Of a stretch of DNA of 64,000 nt, positions 1 to 9,428 are shown piece after piece. Source of the stretch: Extensimonas perlucida (GTDB taxonomy: Bacteria > Pseudomonadota > Gammaproteobacteria > Burkholderiales > Burkholderiaceae_C); NCBI RefSeq assembly GCF_007655255.1, contig NZ_VMYE01000002.1, forward strand, positions 1 through 64,000, in the 5' to 3' direction. Position numbers and translations under genes: made by a program. The notes beneath the pieces are model-generated. The model saw nothing but the letters and a program-made list of their open reading frames with translations. It did no database searches and was not told the origin of the DNA. Numbering within the stretch: position 1 is the first letter of the stretch; every line of letters begins with the position of its first letter.

Positions 1-133
1 CTATATGCCCAAGCCCGTCTGAACCCTTCGGGCATTGCGCCCACGACCACAAAAACGTCCACTCCTCGCCATGGCCAGCGTCAGGTCAGGCCCCGGCTCG
101 TCTGGGCACTGGTGTCTTTCACGTTAAAAGGAA

Positions 134-160
134 GCGGGTGTGCCTGGGTGGCGCACCCGC
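134..160 (+). promoter_or_regulatory. Strong leader hairpin upstream of the dioxygenase cluster
   Basis: An 11-bp stem (GCGGGTGTGCC at 134-144 pairing with GGCGCACCCGC at 150-160, one G-U pair) closes a 5-nt loop about 55 nt before the first gene. No T-run follows, so it is not a classical terminator of an upstream gene. It could be an mRNA leader structure or part of an operator. The rest of 1-215 shows no gene; in one frame the first 22 nt read YMPKPV then stop, possibly the tail of a gene outside the window. Confidence 0.4.
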
Positions 161-215
161 CGTCATAAGTTTCATGTGTCTGCTGGCCAATGTCGGCCGT
201 TGAAAGGAGTGTGTC

Positions 216-1466
216 ATGACCACCCAAACTAGCGTTAGTCTCAACTCTGCCCCGGACGTGGCAGCCCTGATTGAAAAAGACCGCATCCGCGGCAGCGTCT
301 ATACCAACGAGGCGCTGTTCGAGCAGGAGATGAAAAAAATCTTCCACAGCGGCTGGGTGTTCGTGGGGCACGACTCCGAAATCCCGAGCGCCGGCGAGTA
401 CGTGCGCCGCACGCTGGGCCTCGAAGAAGTGCTGATGGTGCGCCAGCGCGACGACTCGATCGCCGTGCTGGTCAACCGCTGCACGCACCGCGGCAACATG
501 CTGCGCGTCGAAAAGCACGGCAAAGAGAAATACTTCACCTGCGCCTACCACGGCTGGGTGTTTGACCTCGGGGGCAATCTCAAAGACGTGCCCTACCCTG
601 GTGGCTTCAAGAAAGACAAGTCTGATCTGGGCCTGCGCAAGTTGCGCACCGAGAGCTACCGCGGCTTCGTGTTCGCGAGCTTCAAGGACGACGTGCCGCC
701 GCTGGCCGAGCACCTGGGGCGCGCAAAGATTTTGCTCGACCGTTCCTGCGACATGTCGCCCACGGGCCGCATCAAGCTCACGGCCGGCTGGGCCAAGCAG
801 CGTTTTGCCTCGAACTGGAAGATGCTGCCTGAAAACGACACCGACGGCTACCACGTCAACGACGTGCACGCTTCGTTCGCGCAGGTCATCCGCTCGCAGT
901 ACGACACGGCCGTGATCGCCACCGAAGAAAGCCTGAAGTCGGAAACCAAGGACTGGGGCAACGGCCACACCGAACTGTATTTCTCGCCCACCTACAAACG
1001 GTATCTGGAGTGGCTCAACACCAGCGCCGACCGCTACCCCGACTATGTGGCGCAGATGAAAGCCTTCCACGGCGAAGCCAAGGCCGACCAGATTCTGCGC
1101 GACGGCCCGCCGCACGCGGCCATCTTCCCGAACCTGTTCCTCGGCGAGATGAACATCGTCATCTTCCAGCCCGTGAACGCGCACGAGTGCGTTCAGTGGC
1201 ACACGCCCATGCTGCTCGAAGGTGCCTCCGACGAGCTCAACGCACGCATCATCCGCAACTCCGAGGGCGCGATGGGGCCGGCCGCTTTCCTGCTGGCCGA
1301 CGACAGCGTGATCTCCGAGCGCCAGCAGATCGCCCTGCGCGGCGAAGACGCCTGGCTCGACCTCTCGCGCGGCCTGAATCGCGAGCATGTCGATGACATG
1401 GGCGTGGTCGTGAGCCACATCAGCGACGAGACGACCAACCGCGGCTTCTGGAACCACTACAAGTAG
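216..1466 (+). CDS. Aromatic ring-hydroxylating dioxygenase, large (alpha) subunit, IpfA-like
   Basis: Terminal oxygenase subunit (416 aa) that would insert both atoms of O2 into an aromatic ring using electrons from a Rieske ferredoxin. The N-terminal Rieske domain has CTHRG (Cys89, His91) and CAYHGW (Cys109, His112) as the [2Fe-2S] ligands. The C-terminal catalytic domain shows ENDTDGYHVNDVH (about 206-218): Asp210 is the usual electron bridge, His213 and His218 bind the mononuclear iron, with Asp362 or Asp363 as third ligand. GAAAGGAG at 202-209 supports this start. It is followed by its beta subunit, a thiolase-fold protein, a DUF35 protein and a CoA ligase, the order of the ibuprofen ipfABDEF cluster. 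Inference: the substrate is probably a CoA thioester of an arylacetic or arylpropionic acid; the true substrate is unknown. Confidence 0.9.
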   Translation: MTTQTSVSLNSAPDVAALIEKDRIRGSVYTNEALFEQEMKKIFHSGWVFVGHDSEIPSAGEYVRRTLGLEEVLMVRQRDDSIAVLVNRCTHRGNMLRVEKHGKEKYFTCAYHGWVFDLGGNLKDVPYPGGFKKDKSDLGLRKLRTESYRGFVFASFKDDVPPLAEHLGRAKILLDRSCDMSPTGRIKLTAGWAKQRFASNWKMLPENDTDGYHVNDVHASFAQVIRSQYDTAVIATEESLKSETKDWGNGHTELYFSPTYKRYLEWLNTSADRYPDYVAQMKAFHGEAKADQILRDGPPHAAIFPNLFLGEMNIVIFQPVNAHECVQWHTPMLLEGASDELNARIIRNSEGAMGPAAFLLADDSVISERQQIALRGEDAWLDLSRGLNREHVDDMGVVVSHISDETTNRGFWNHYK

Positions 1467-1579
1467 GTCATGACGGAGACGGCCTGAAACCCTGCTCCAG
1501 CAGAAAGACTTTTCCTTCCCCATTTCTTCCTTCATCCATCACCGCGCGCCGCGATGCTGCGCGCACCAGGAGCGTTGAC

Positions 1580-2113
1580 ATGACAACGATGACAGCCACG
1601 AAAGAACAAACCGCGACCGCCCCGGTCAGCGAGCGCGAGTACCGCATGGTGTGTGACTTCCTCTACCAGGAGGCGCGCCTTGCCGACGAGTCGCGCTACC
1701 TCGAATGGGAGGCGCTGGTCGAGGACGACATGGTCTATTGGGTGCCGCTGGGCGAGGGTGACTTCGACATGAACAAGCATGTCTCCATCATCGCCGACAA
1801 CCGCTCGCGCCTGCGCACCCGCGTCGCGCAGCTGGCCACCGGCAAGCGCCATGCCCAGGTGCCGGTGTCGCCCATGCGCCGCCTGCTCAGCAATATCGAG
1901 GTGCAGCGTCTCTCCGACGACAGCTGGAAGGCGCAATGCAACTTCGTGCTCTACGAGCTGCGCAAGTCTTCCACGGGCCAGCTGGAAGTCTGGCCCGGCC
2001 GCGTCGAATACCACCTGCGCCGCCGCGCCGACGGCAGCCTGGGCATGTTCTTCAAGAAGGTCATGCTCGTGAACGGCGAGGAAGACGTGCCCAGCCTGGC
2101 GTTCATCATCTGA
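1580..2113 (+). CDS. Aromatic ring-hydroxylating dioxygenase, small (beta) subunit, IpfB-like
   Basis: A 177-aa protein of the SnoaL/NTF2-like fold used as structural beta subunit in alpha3beta3 Rieske oxygenases. Seen: an early [17 protein letters not shown] helix, WVPLGEGD, and a C-terminal beta-rich part. It carries no metal ligands, as expected. CAGGAGCG lies just before the start. It follows the alpha subunit after about 110 nt, and its TGA overlaps the ATG of the next gene (TGATG at 2111-2115), so translation is probably coupled. Partnership with the alpha subunit is inferred from adjacency and size. Confidence 0.88.
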   Translation: MTTMTATKEQTATAPVSEREYRMVCDFLYQEARLADESRYLEWEALVEDDMVYWVPLGEGDFDMNKHVSIIADNRSRLRTRVAQLATGKRHAQVPVSPMRRLLSNIEVQRLSDDSWKAQCNFVLYELRKSSTGQLEVWPGRVEYHLRRRADGSLGMFFKKVMLVNGEEDVPSLAFII

Positions 2114-3318
2114 TGCCCGCCATGGCAAAGTCCACAACGGAAAAGCCCCAGGCGAAAGCCGCCATCACGGGCTTGGGTTTCAGCGCCATGTCGCGCCAGC
2201 CCATAGGCAGCGTGCGCGAGCTGGCCGCATCGGCCATCCTCGCGGCGATTGCCGATGCGGGCCTGCGGGTCAAGGACATCGACGGCCTGCTGCTGAACAA
2301 AAGCCCTACGGCGCACACCGAAGAACTGCCGCTGCGCATGCAAAACGACATCGGCCTGCGCGATCTTTCCTTGCTCGCCGCTCTGGATTCGGAAGGCTCC
2401 ACGGCGGTGCAGATGGTGCAATACGCTACGCTGGCTGTCGCTGCGGGGCTTGCCAAGGCGGTCGTTTGCGTGTTCTCTGACACGCCTATCAAGGAAAAAG
2501 GCAAGGGCGGAGGCGACACTTTCGCGCTGGCCATGCCCTTGTCCGGCATCGAGAGCTGGGAGGCGCGGCAGGGCTTTCTGGGCGCAACGGCGGGCTATGC
2601 GCTCGCGGCACGCCGGCACATGGCGCTGTACGGCACCACGCAGGAGCAGCTCGGCGCCTATGCGATCGCCTGCCGCCAATGGGCAGCGCTGAACCCGCAG
2701 GCGTTTTTGCGCAAGCCGATCACGCTGCAGGACTATTTGGCCTCGCCCTACGTGGTTGAGCCGTTTCGCGTGCTCGACTGCTGCTTTCCGGTCAACGGAG
2801 CGATCGCGCTCGTGGTCACGGCAGTGGATCGCGCGGCCGATGCGCCCAAGCCCCCCGCCTACATTCATGGTATGGGACAAGGTCACCGTGGCCGCTCGGG
2901 CCTGCGTGGCGACGAGCCCGAAGTGCTGACGGGTGCGGTGCAAGCAGGCAAGGCCGCGTACCGCAGCGCAGGTGTCACGGCGCGTGACGTAACGCAGTGC
3001 CAGTTCTATGACGCCTTTTCTTACGCGGGCGTGCTGAGTCTCGAAGGCTATGGCCTTGCCAAGCGCGGCGCCGGCGGTGCCTTCGTCGAACGCGGCCATA
3101 CCGCGCCGGGCGGCAAGCTGCCGGTCAATACGGGCGGCGGCCATCTGTCGGGCTTTTACCTGCAAGGCATGACGCCGCTGTCCGAGGCCGTGATCCAAGC
3201 ACGGGGCGCCGGCGGCGAACGCCAGGTCAAAAACGACCTGATCCTGGTCAGCGGCAATGGCGGCTGCCTCGACTACCACACCTGTGTGCTGGTGAGCCCG
3301 CACCAAAAACTCAATTGA
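2113..3318 (+). CDS. Thiolase-fold protein (SCP-x/Ltp2 type), IpfD-like
   Basis: A 401-aa thiolase-superfamily protein of the lipid-transfer/SCP-x branch. The start at 2113 overlaps the previous stop; 2122 is an alternative. Two half-fold regions are visible, with [10 protein letters not shown] (about 298), GGHLSGF (about 341) and GNGGCLDYH (about 381). Where ordinary thiolases have the nucleophilic Cys in an ACASG-like loop, this protein reads LDSEGST (about 91-97), so thiolysis looks unlikely. In steroid catabolism the related Ltp2 works with a DUF35 partner as a retro-aldolase, and a DUF35 gene follows here. Inference: it cleaves the acyl-CoA side chain from the dioxygenated ring. Alternative: a thiolase using another Cys. 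Confidence 0.8.
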   Translation: MPAMAKSTTEKPQAKAAITGLGFSAMSRQPIGSVRELAASAILAAIADAGLRVKDIDGLLLNKSPTAHTEELPLRMQNDIGLRDLSLLAALDSEGSTAVQMVQYATLAVAAGLAKAVVCVFSDTPIKEKGKGGGDTFALAMPLSGIESWEARQGFLGATAGYALAARRHMALYGTTQEQLGAYAIACRQWAALNPQAFLRKPITLQDYLASPYVVEPFRVLDCCFPVNGAIALVVTAVDRAADAPKPPAYIHGMGQGHRGRSGLRGDEPEVLTGAVQAGKAAYRSAGVTARDVTQCQFYDAFSYAGVLSLEGYGLAKRGAGGAFVERGHTAPGGKLPVNTGGGHLSGFYLQGMTPLSEAVIQARGAGGERQVKNDLILVSGNGGCLDYHTCVLVSPHQKLN

Positions 3319-3342
3319 GCGCGCCTGCCTGGAGAACACCCT

Positions 3343-3789
3343 ATGGAAGCCATCGAACTGCACCGCTACGACGAGGAGTTCCTCGCCGGCATCGCCCAAA
3401 AGCAGCTGCTGATCGCCGTGAATCAGAAAACCGGCGCCGCGCTGGGCTACCACGAGCGCGGCTGGTGCGCCCAGCAAGACCCGAACGTGCGCTGGCAGCG
3501 CGCGAGCGGCAAGGCCGAGCTGTTGTCGTACACCGTCACGCGCCGCGCCTACTCGCCCGACTTTCCCGTGCCGCTGGTGCATGGCCTGGTTGAGCTCGAG
3601 GAAGGTCCGCGCTTGGTCTGTCGCATCGAGACCGATGCACCCGAGAGCGTGCAAGTTGGCATGGCCCTCCAAGCCGCTTTTGACGGCAAGGGCCTGATTT
3701 TCCGCATTGTGCGCGGTCGCACTGTGACCACCGCCGGACGCAAAACGGCGCGCACCACCACAAACCAAAGCAAGCCCATGGCGGCTTGA
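3343..3789 (+). CDS. DUF35 / OB-fold protein without zinc ribbon, IpfE-like
   Basis: A 148-aa protein of the DUF35 family, which partners thiolase-fold enzymes in aldolase or thiolase complexes. The OB-fold half is recognisable: a strand like LSYTVTRRAY, then HGLVELEEGPRLVCRI and VGMALQAAFD. Family members normally start with a four-cysteine rubredoxin-like zinc ribbon; here the matching stretch (about 20-55) holds a single Cys (Cys42), so zinc binding appears lost. It begins 24 nt after the thiolase gene with a GGAGAAC ribosome site. Inference: IpfE-type partner of the preceding thiolase-fold protein. Confidence 0.8.
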   Translation: MEAIELHRYDEEFLAGIAQKQLLIAVNQKTGAALGYHERGWCAQQDPNVRWQRASGKAELLSYTVTRRAYSPDFPVPLVHGLVELEEGPRLVCRIETDAPESVQVGMALQAAFDGKGLIFRIVRGRTVTTAGRKTARTTTNQSKPMAA

Positions 3790-3816
3790 ACTGAAGAAAC
3801 CAGGAGATCCTTTTTC

Positions 3817-5397
3817 ATGCTACCCCGCGACATGGTTCGGCGCTGTGCGCAGAACTATCCGACCAAGACCGCCTATCTGTGCGGCGACCGCAGCGCCACG
3901 TGGCGCCAGATGCACGAACGCTCCGACCGCTTTGCCGTGGCGCTGCAAAAGCTCGGCCACCGCAAGGATGACACCGTCGCCATCCTCACGCTGGAGACCA
4001 TCGAAGTCTATGAACACTTCTTCGCCTGCATGAAGATAGGCGCGCCGCGCGTGGGTCTGAACACCCAGTACGCCTGGCCCGAAATGCTGCATGTGCTCAA
4101 AGACAGCGACACCAAGTACCTGCTCGTGCAGGCGCGCTGCAAGCACCTGATTGCAGATCACCTGGGCGACATCGCCGCTTTGGGCATCACGCTGATCGGC
4201 TACGGTGAAGGCCATGGCCTGCCGCTGGACTATGAGCAACTGCTCGCGCAGGCGCAGGGCGAGCCCGTCTGGCCGGCACTTGCGGGCGACGACGTGCTGT
4301 TCATCAGCTACACCTCGGGCACCACGGGCGTGCCCAAGGGCGTGCTGCTCACGCACGAGGGCGGCGCCAACTGCATCCTGCACTCGCTGATCCAGTTCGG
4401 CTTTTGCACGGACGATATCTGGTACATGCCGGCGGCCTCGGCCTGGGTCGTGATCATGATGACCTCGCTGGGTCTGGGCAACGGCATGACCATGGTGCTG
4501 CCCGATGGAGCGTTTCAGTTGCAGAACTATCTGCATGACGTGGAGCGCTTCAAAGTCACCGTAGGTCTGCTCGTGCCGACCATGCTGCAGCGCGCCATTG
4601 CCGAGGTGCGTGCCAACCCGGTGTATGACCTGTCTTCGCTGCGCCTGATGATCTACGGTTCGTCCCCGGCCACGCCCAAGCTCATCCGCGATGCCAAGGA
4701 CACCTTCAAGGTGGCCTTGATGCAGACCTACGCGATGACCGAGGCCACGGGCGGCTGGATCAGCTACCTGACCGACAAAGACCACGATATGGCGCTGCGC
4801 GACGAACCGGGCTTGTTGAAATCGGTCGGGCGCATCGGCATCCACTACGACTGCACCATCCGCGACGGCGAGGGCACCATCTTGGCCCCGGGCGAAGTGG
4901 GCGAAGTCTGGCTGCGCGGCAACACGCTGATGAAGGGCTACCGCAACCTGCCCGAGGCCACGGCAGAGGCCCTGCCCGACGGCTGGCTGCGTACCAACGA
5001 CATCGGCCGCCTCGACGAGCGCGGCTACTTGTATCTGATGGATCGCCAGAAGTTCCTCATCATCACCGGCGCCGTGAACGTGTTCCCGACCACGGTCGAA
5101 GCCGTGCTGGTCGAGCACCCGGCGGTCGAAGAAGTGGCCGTGGTCGGTGTGCCGCACCCCGAATGGGGCGAGGCCGTGGTCGCAGCGGTCGTCAAGCGCG
5201 CAGGGCATGCGCAAACCACGGCGGCGGAGCTCATCGACTTCTGCCACGGCAAGCTCAGCCGCCCCGAGACACCCAAGCACGTGGTGTTCGTGGACACGCT
5301 GCCCAAGACCTCGAACGCCAAGCTCAAGAAAAACGAGATCAAGGCCTGGCTCAGTTCCGAACCGGGACTCGTGCCTTGGAGTACGCAGGTCGAATAA
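3817..5397 (+). CDS. AMP-dependent acyl/aryl-CoA ligase, IpfF-like
   Basis: A 526-aa ANL-superfamily ligase that would adenylate a carboxylic acid and transfer it to CoA. Motifs in order: YTSGTTGVPKGV (P-loop, about 165), YGSSPA, QTYAMTEA, GWLRTND, DRQKFLIITGAVN (hinge) and a C-terminal PKTSNAKLKKNE carrying the probable catalytic Lys. GAVNVFP replaces the commoner GGENIYP but keeps the frame of the motif. CAGGAGATCC precedes the ATG. As the only CoA ligase in the cluster it is the likely first step, activating the imported aromatic acid before ring dioxygenation. Substrate not readable from sequence. Confidence 0.88.
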   Translation: MLPRDMVRRCAQNYPTKTAYLCGDRSATWRQMHERSDRFAVALQKLGHRKDDTVAILTLETIEVYEHFFACMKIGAPRVGLNTQYAWPEMLHVLKDSDTKYLLVQARCKHLIADHLGDIAALGITLIGYGEGHGLPLDYEQLLAQAQGEPVWPALAGDDVLFISYTSGTTGVPKGVLLTHEGGANCILHSLIQFGFCTDDIWYMPAASAWVVIMMTSLGLGNGMTMVLPDGAFQLQNYLHDVERFKVTVGLLVPTMLQRAIAEVRANPVYDLSSLRLMIYGSSPATPKLIRDAKDTFKVALMQTYAMTEATGGWISYLTDKDHDMALRDEPGLLKSVGRIGIHYDCTIRDGEGTILAPGEVGEVWLRGNTLMKGYRNLPEATAEALPDGWLRTNDIGRLDERGYLYLMDRQKFLIITGAVNVFPTTVEAVLVEHPAVEEVAVVGVPHPEWGEAVVAAVVKRAGHAQTTAAELIDFCHGKLSRPETPKHVVFVDTLPKTSNAKLKKNEIKAWLSSEPGLVPWSTQVE

Positions 5398-5519
5398 ACA
5401 GGAAAAGAAGTTTTCGGGAGCAGGTGCGCGCCACTTGCTCCCGGCAAGAAGACCCCCTCAACGCGAATCTCTCCTGGCAGGCCAGAGAGAACGCTTCACA
5501 TCGAAAGACCAAGGAGACC

Positions 5520-6683
5520 ATGATGAAAAACCGTTTCACCACACGCCTGGCGGCCACGCTGGCATTGGCCGCTTCGGCGCTGCTCGGCGCCACCGCCTGG
5601 GCGCAGGCTAAACCGCCTTTGAAGATCGGCGCCTATCTTTCCGTGACTGGCCCTGCGTCCTACCTGGGCGCGGGCGCCATGAAAACGGTCGAAATGTATG
5701 TGGACATGATCAATGCCGGCGGCGGCATCGATGGCCGCAAGATTGAGTTGTTCCGCTACGACGACGAATCCAGCCCGCCGCGTGCGAACACGCTCGTCAA
5801 GCGCATGCTCGACAACGACGGCGTGCAGGTGATCATCGGCGGCTCTACCACCGGGACGACGATGTCGGCCGTACCGCTGGTCGAGCGCGCTGGTGTGCCC
5901 ATGCTGTCGCTCGCTGGCGGAACGGTGATCATCGACCCTGTGAAAAAGTTCGTCTTCAAGATGAATCAGACGGACGCCATGGCCATTACGCGCCTCTACG
6001 ACCACATGCGCAAACGCGGCCTGGCCAACGTAGGTGTGATCGCGGGCACGGACGCCTTTGGCCGGGCCTGCCTCGCCGCGGCGCAGGAGGTAGCGCCGCA
6101 GCGAGGTGTCAAGATCGTGCGCGAGGAGTCTTTCAACGCCAAAGACACCGACATGACCGCGCAACTCACCAACTTGCGCCAAGTGCCGGGCATTCAGGCG
6201 ATCCTGAACTGCGGCTTCGGCGAGCCGGCCGTCATCGTCACCAAGAACTACAAGCAATTGGGGATTCCCCTGCCGCACTACGGCACGCACGCGCTGGCTT
6301 CCGATACCTTCGTGAAGCTCGCCGGCGCTGCCGCAGAGGATATGGTGATGGCCAATGGCGCCATCCTGGTGTGGGATCAGCTGCCCGCCAACAACCCGCA
6401 GCAGGGTGTGGTGCAGGCCTACGTCAAGGCCTACCAGGCCAAGTATGGCGAGGTTCCGTCGTTTTTTGCCGGCAATGCGCACGATGCCATGCTGCTGATC
6501 CGCGAGGCTGTGCAGCGCACGGGCAGCGTAGATCCGGCCAAGCTGCGCGATGCGATCGAAGCCAGCTCCGTGCTCGGCGTGACCGGCCCTTTCCGCATGA
6601 GCCCGACGGATCACGTGGGGTTGACTGCCGCGTCCCTGCGCATCGTGCAGGTCAAGGATGGGCGCTGGAAGCTGCTGGAGTAA
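5520..6683 (+). CDS. Branched-chain-type ABC transporter, periplasmic binding protein
   Basis: A 387-aa periplasmic binding protein (LivJ/LivK-like, type I fold). The signal peptide is clear: MMKNR, a hydrophobic run, then cleavage near AWAQA (about 28). The mature part starts LKIGAYLSVTGP and contains GGSTTGTTMSAVPLVE, typical of the family. AAGGAGACC precedes ATGATG at 5520; the frame is open far upstream but without support. Its four partner genes follow directly. Because the transporter sits inside an aromatic catabolic cluster, it probably captures an aromatic acid rather than leucine; that is inference. Confidence 0.88.
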   Translation: MMKNRFTTRLAATLALAASALLGATAWAQAKPPLKIGAYLSVTGPASYLGAGAMKTVEMYVDMINAGGGIDGRKIELFRYDDESSPPRANTLVKRMLDNDGVQVIIGGSTTGTTMSAVPLVERAGVPMLSLAGGTVIIDPVKKFVFKMNQTDAMAITRLYDHMRKRGLANVGVIAGTDAFGRACLAAAQEVAPQRGVKIVREESFNAKDTDMTAQLTNLRQVPGIQAILNCGFGEPAVIVTKNYKQLGIPLPHYGTHALASDTFVKLAGAAAEDMVMANGAILVWDQLPANNPQQGVVQAYVKAYQAKYGEVPSFFAGNAHDAMLLIREAVQRTGSVDPAKLRDAIEASSVLGVTGPFRMSPTDHVGLTAASLRIVQVKDGRWKLLE

Positions 6684-6689
6684 ACACCT

Positions 6690-7562
6690 GTGGACGCTTT
6701 CATTCAGTTTCTGTCCTCCGGCCTCACGGAAGGGGCGCGCTACGCCTTGGTGGCGCTGGGCTTCACGCTGATCTACAACGCCAGCGGGGCGCTCAATTTT
6801 GCCCAGGGTGAATCGGTCATGATCGGCGGCATGGTCACGGCCGTGCTGCTGCAGACGCAGATGCCCTTCTGGCTGGCCATGCTGCTCGCGGTGCTCGCGG
6901 GCTTGGCGGTGTCTTTGCTGCTGCAGCGGGTGTTCACCTACACCCTGCAGCGTTCCGGGGTGCTGCAGGTGATCATCCTCACGGTGGCCTTCGGCATCAT
7001 GTTGCGCGGCCTGGCCCATGTGCTGTGGGGTACGCAGACACGCTCGATCCCGCCATTCAGCGGCAGCGAGCCATTGCGCATCGGTGGTGCCACGATATTG
7101 CCGCAGGCGCTGTGGGTGATGGGCATCACGGCCGTGGTGCTGGCCGGGCTGGCATGGTTTTTCCGCCACAGCCGCACCGGGCGTGGCTTTGTCGCCGCCT
7201 CGCTGGACCCGACCACTGCGCAGCTCATGGGCATAGACGTCAAGCGTGTGCTGCTGTTGGCTTTTGGCCTGTCGGGTGTGCTGGGCGCGATCGGTGGCAT
7301 CGTCACTGCGCCCATCACCTACACCTATGCCGATGTGGGCGTGATGGTGGGCCTCAAGGGCATCATCGCCGCGATCATCGGCGGCATGGGCAGCCCTTGG
7401 GGAGCGGTGTTCGGCGGTTTCGCGATCGGCCTGGCCGAAGCCATGACGGCGGGCTATGTGTCGTCCGCTTACAAGGATGCCGTGCCTTTCGTGATGATCG
7501 TGCTGCTGTTCATGGTCAAGCCCACGGGTTTGTTTGGCCGCCGGCGTGTGGAGCGTGTGTGA
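6690..7562 (+). CDS. Branched-chain-type ABC transporter, permease (LivH family)
   Basis: A 290-aa inner-membrane permease with about eight hydrophobic segments. The N-terminus (EGARYALVALGFTLIYNASG, ALNFAQGE) is the LivH signature, and the GGMGSPWGAVFGG loop near the C-terminus is the cytoplasmic coupling region to the ATPases. It starts with GTG six bases after the binding-protein stop and ends in TGATG, overlapping the next permease start at 7562. It forms the channel with the LivM-type protein. Confidence 0.9.
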   Translation: MDAFIQFLSSGLTEGARYALVALGFTLIYNASGALNFAQGESVMIGGMVTAVLLQTQMPFWLAMLLAVLAGLAVSLLLQRVFTYTLQRSGVLQVIILTVAFGIMLRGLAHVLWGTQTRSIPPFSGSEPLRIGGATILPQALWVMGITAVVLAGLAWFFRHSRTGRGFVAASLDPTTAQLMGIDVKRVLLLAFGLSGVLGAIGGIVTAPITYTYADVGVMVGLKGIIAAIIGGMGSPWGAVFGGFAIGLAEAMTAGYVSSAYKDAVPFVMIVLLFMVKPTGLFGRRRVERV

Positions 7563-8602
7563 TGGGAGTGATGGAATCTATGGCCCTTGCGGGTAAATCT
7601 GCGAAGGGGCGCACGGGCGAAAGTGTGACCCGTGGCGCAAGGCGTGGTGCGGCGCGCACGGCGTGGCTCGCGGCCCTGGCGCTGCTCGCTGCGGCGGTGT
7701 TTCCGTTGCTGGTGCCCAATCCGTTCTATCTGGCGGTGGCCAACCTGGTGTTCATCAACGCTGCCGTAGCCGTGTCGCTGACCTTGATGATTGGCACCAC
7801 GGGGCAGCTGAGCCTGGGCCATGCGGCATTTTTTGCCAGCGGTGCGTACCTGTCGGCGTATCTCTCGACCATGCAGAACTGGCCGGTGCTGCTGGCCATC
7901 GTCTGTGCCGTGGCTGGCACGGTGCTGCTGGCCTGGCTCGTGGGGCGGCTGTTTCTCAAGCTGTCGGGCTATTACCTCGCGGTGGCCACGCTGGGGGTGG
8001 GTTTTTTGCTTGGCATCGTGTTGCGCAACGAGCCGCAGTGGAGCGGCGGACCGGATGGCATGTCCGTCAACCCGCTCACGTTCGCAGGCCACACCCTGCA
8101 AGGCGACGCCGCCTGGTACGGTGTGCTGCTGCTGGTGCTGGTGCTGACGGTGCTCGCCTCGGTCAATCTGCTGCGTTCTCCGGCGGGGCGTGCCTTGCGC
8201 GCGCTGCACGATGCCGAGATTGCCGCCACCACCATGGGCGTCGATGTGCAGAGCTACAAGGTGCGCATCTTCGTGTTTTCTGCGGCGATTGCCGGATTCA
8301 TGGGCGCCTTGTATGCGCATTATTCGGGTTTCGTCACGCCGGATGCGGCTTCGTTTCTGCATTCCGTGCAATTCCTGATGATGGCCGTGGTGGGCGGCAT
8401 AGGCTCCATCGCCGGAGCCGTGCTGGGCGCCGGCATCGTGACCTTGCTGCCGCATCTGCTGGCCAAGGCGGCCGAGTACGAGACCCTGGTGGTAGGTTGC
8501 ATTCTGTTTGCGGTGGTGCTGCTCATGCCGCGCGGCATCGTGCCGACGCTGCGTGAACGCTGGCTTGCGCGCCGCGCTGCGCACCCGGGGGCACGCACAT
8601 GA
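7562..8602 (+). CDS. Branched-chain-type ABC transporter, permease (LivM family)
   Basis: A 346-aa second permease. The start at 7562 overlaps the LivH stop. A basic N-terminal tail of about 35 residues precedes the first membrane segment. Family features: SLTLMIGTTGQLSLGHAAFF, LSGYYLAVATLG and GGIGSIAGAVLGAGIV, the coupling loop. Its stop overlaps the start of the ATPase gene at 8599, so the importer genes are tightly coupled. Role in aromatic acid uptake is inferred from the cluster. Confidence 0.9.
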   Translation: MGVMESMALAGKSAKGRTGESVTRGARRGAARTAWLAALALLAAAVFPLLVPNPFYLAVANLVFINAAVAVSLTLMIGTTGQLSLGHAAFFASGAYLSAYLSTMQNWPVLLAIVCAVAGTVLLAWLVGRLFLKLSGYYLAVATLGVGFLLGIVLRNEPQWSGGPDGMSVNPLTFAGHTLQGDAAWYGVLLLVLVLTVLASVNLLRSPAGRALRALHDAEIAATTMGVDVQSYKVRIFVFSAAIAGFMGALYAHYSGFVTPDAASFLHSVQFLMMAVVGGIGSIAGAVLGAGIVTLLPHLLAKAAEYETLVVGCILFAVVLLMPRGIVPTLRERWLARRAAHPGART

Positions 8603-9390
8603 GCGCCGTCCTGCAAAGTCGTGCGGCAGAAAACGACATCGTGCGCCTGGAAGGCGTGCACAAGGATTTTGGCGGCCCCAAGGTGCTCGAGAACGTCACG
8701 TTCTCCTTGAGTCAGGGGCATGTGCACTCGCTGATCGGCCCCAATGGCGCGGGCAAGACGACGCTGCTCAACATCGTGAGCTGCCTCTATCGCCCGAGCG
8801 CCGGTCGGGTGCTGATCGACGGCCACGATACCGCCATGCTCGCGCCCCACGAGCTCGCCACGCTCGGCGTCTGCCGCACCTTCCAGAACCTCAAGATCTG
8901 CCGCAACATGACGGTGCGCGAAAACATCCTGCTGGGTGCGCACGTTGGTCTGCAGGGCGGACTCTGGGCCGGGATTTTGCGTCTGCCTGCGCTCGTGCGG
9001 CGCGACCGCGAGCTGAGCGACAAGGTGGAGGAACTGCTTGCCCTGGTGGGACTGGACGTTTCGCCCGACAGCCTGCCCGACGCCATGTCCTACGGTGCGC
9101 TCAAGCGGCTGGAACTCGCGCGGGCGCTGATTCGCACGCCGCGCCTGCTGCTGCTCGACGAACCCGCCGCGGGGCTCAACCCGAGCGAAAAGGTCGAGAT
9201 GGGGCGCATCATCGAACGCCTGGCTGCGCAGCACATCACGGTGGTGTTGATCGAGCACGACATGAAGCTCGTGATGGGCGTGTCCGACCATGTGGTGGTG
9301 CTCAACTATGGCCGCTGCATCGCGCAGGGCACGCCGGCCGAGGTGGCACGCGACCCGGACGTGATCGCCGCTTATCTGGGCACCAAATGA
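8599..9390 (+). CDS. Branched-chain-type ABC transporter, ATPase (LivG family)
   Basis: A 263-aa cytoplasmic ATPase. Walker A is GPNGAGKTT, the signature region reads MSYGALKRLELARAL (an LSGGQ variant common in LivG proteins), Walker B is LLLLDEPAAGLNP, and the H-loop His is in VVLIEHDMKLVMG. The C-terminal RDPDVIAAYLG tail is typical of LivG. It works as a heterodimer with the LivF-type ATPase 38 bp downstream. Confidence 0.9.
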   Translation: MSAVLQSRAAENDIVRLEGVHKDFGGPKVLENVTFSLSQGHVHSLIGPNGAGKTTLLNIVSCLYRPSAGRVLIDGHDTAMLAPHELATLGVCRTFQNLKICRNMTVRENILLGAHVGLQGGLWAGILRLPALVRRDRELSDKVEELLALVGLDVSPDSLPDAMSYGALKRLELARALIRTPRLLLLDEPAAGLNPSEKVEMGRIIERLAAQHITVVLIEHDMKLVMGVSDHVVVLNYGRCIAQGTPAEVARDPDVIAAYLGTK

Positions 9391-9428
9391 ATCCCCCCAT
9401 CCCGCTTTGCGGTGCAAAGGAGCTATCC

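Noticed and set aside
2-22. Possible 3' end of a plus-strand gene (YMPKPV then stop)
   Set aside because: Only six codons are visible and nothing identifies a family.
1951-3768. A 605-codon minus-strand frame opposite the thiolase and DUF35 genes
   Set aside because: It is antisense to genes with clear family motifs; no motif of its own.
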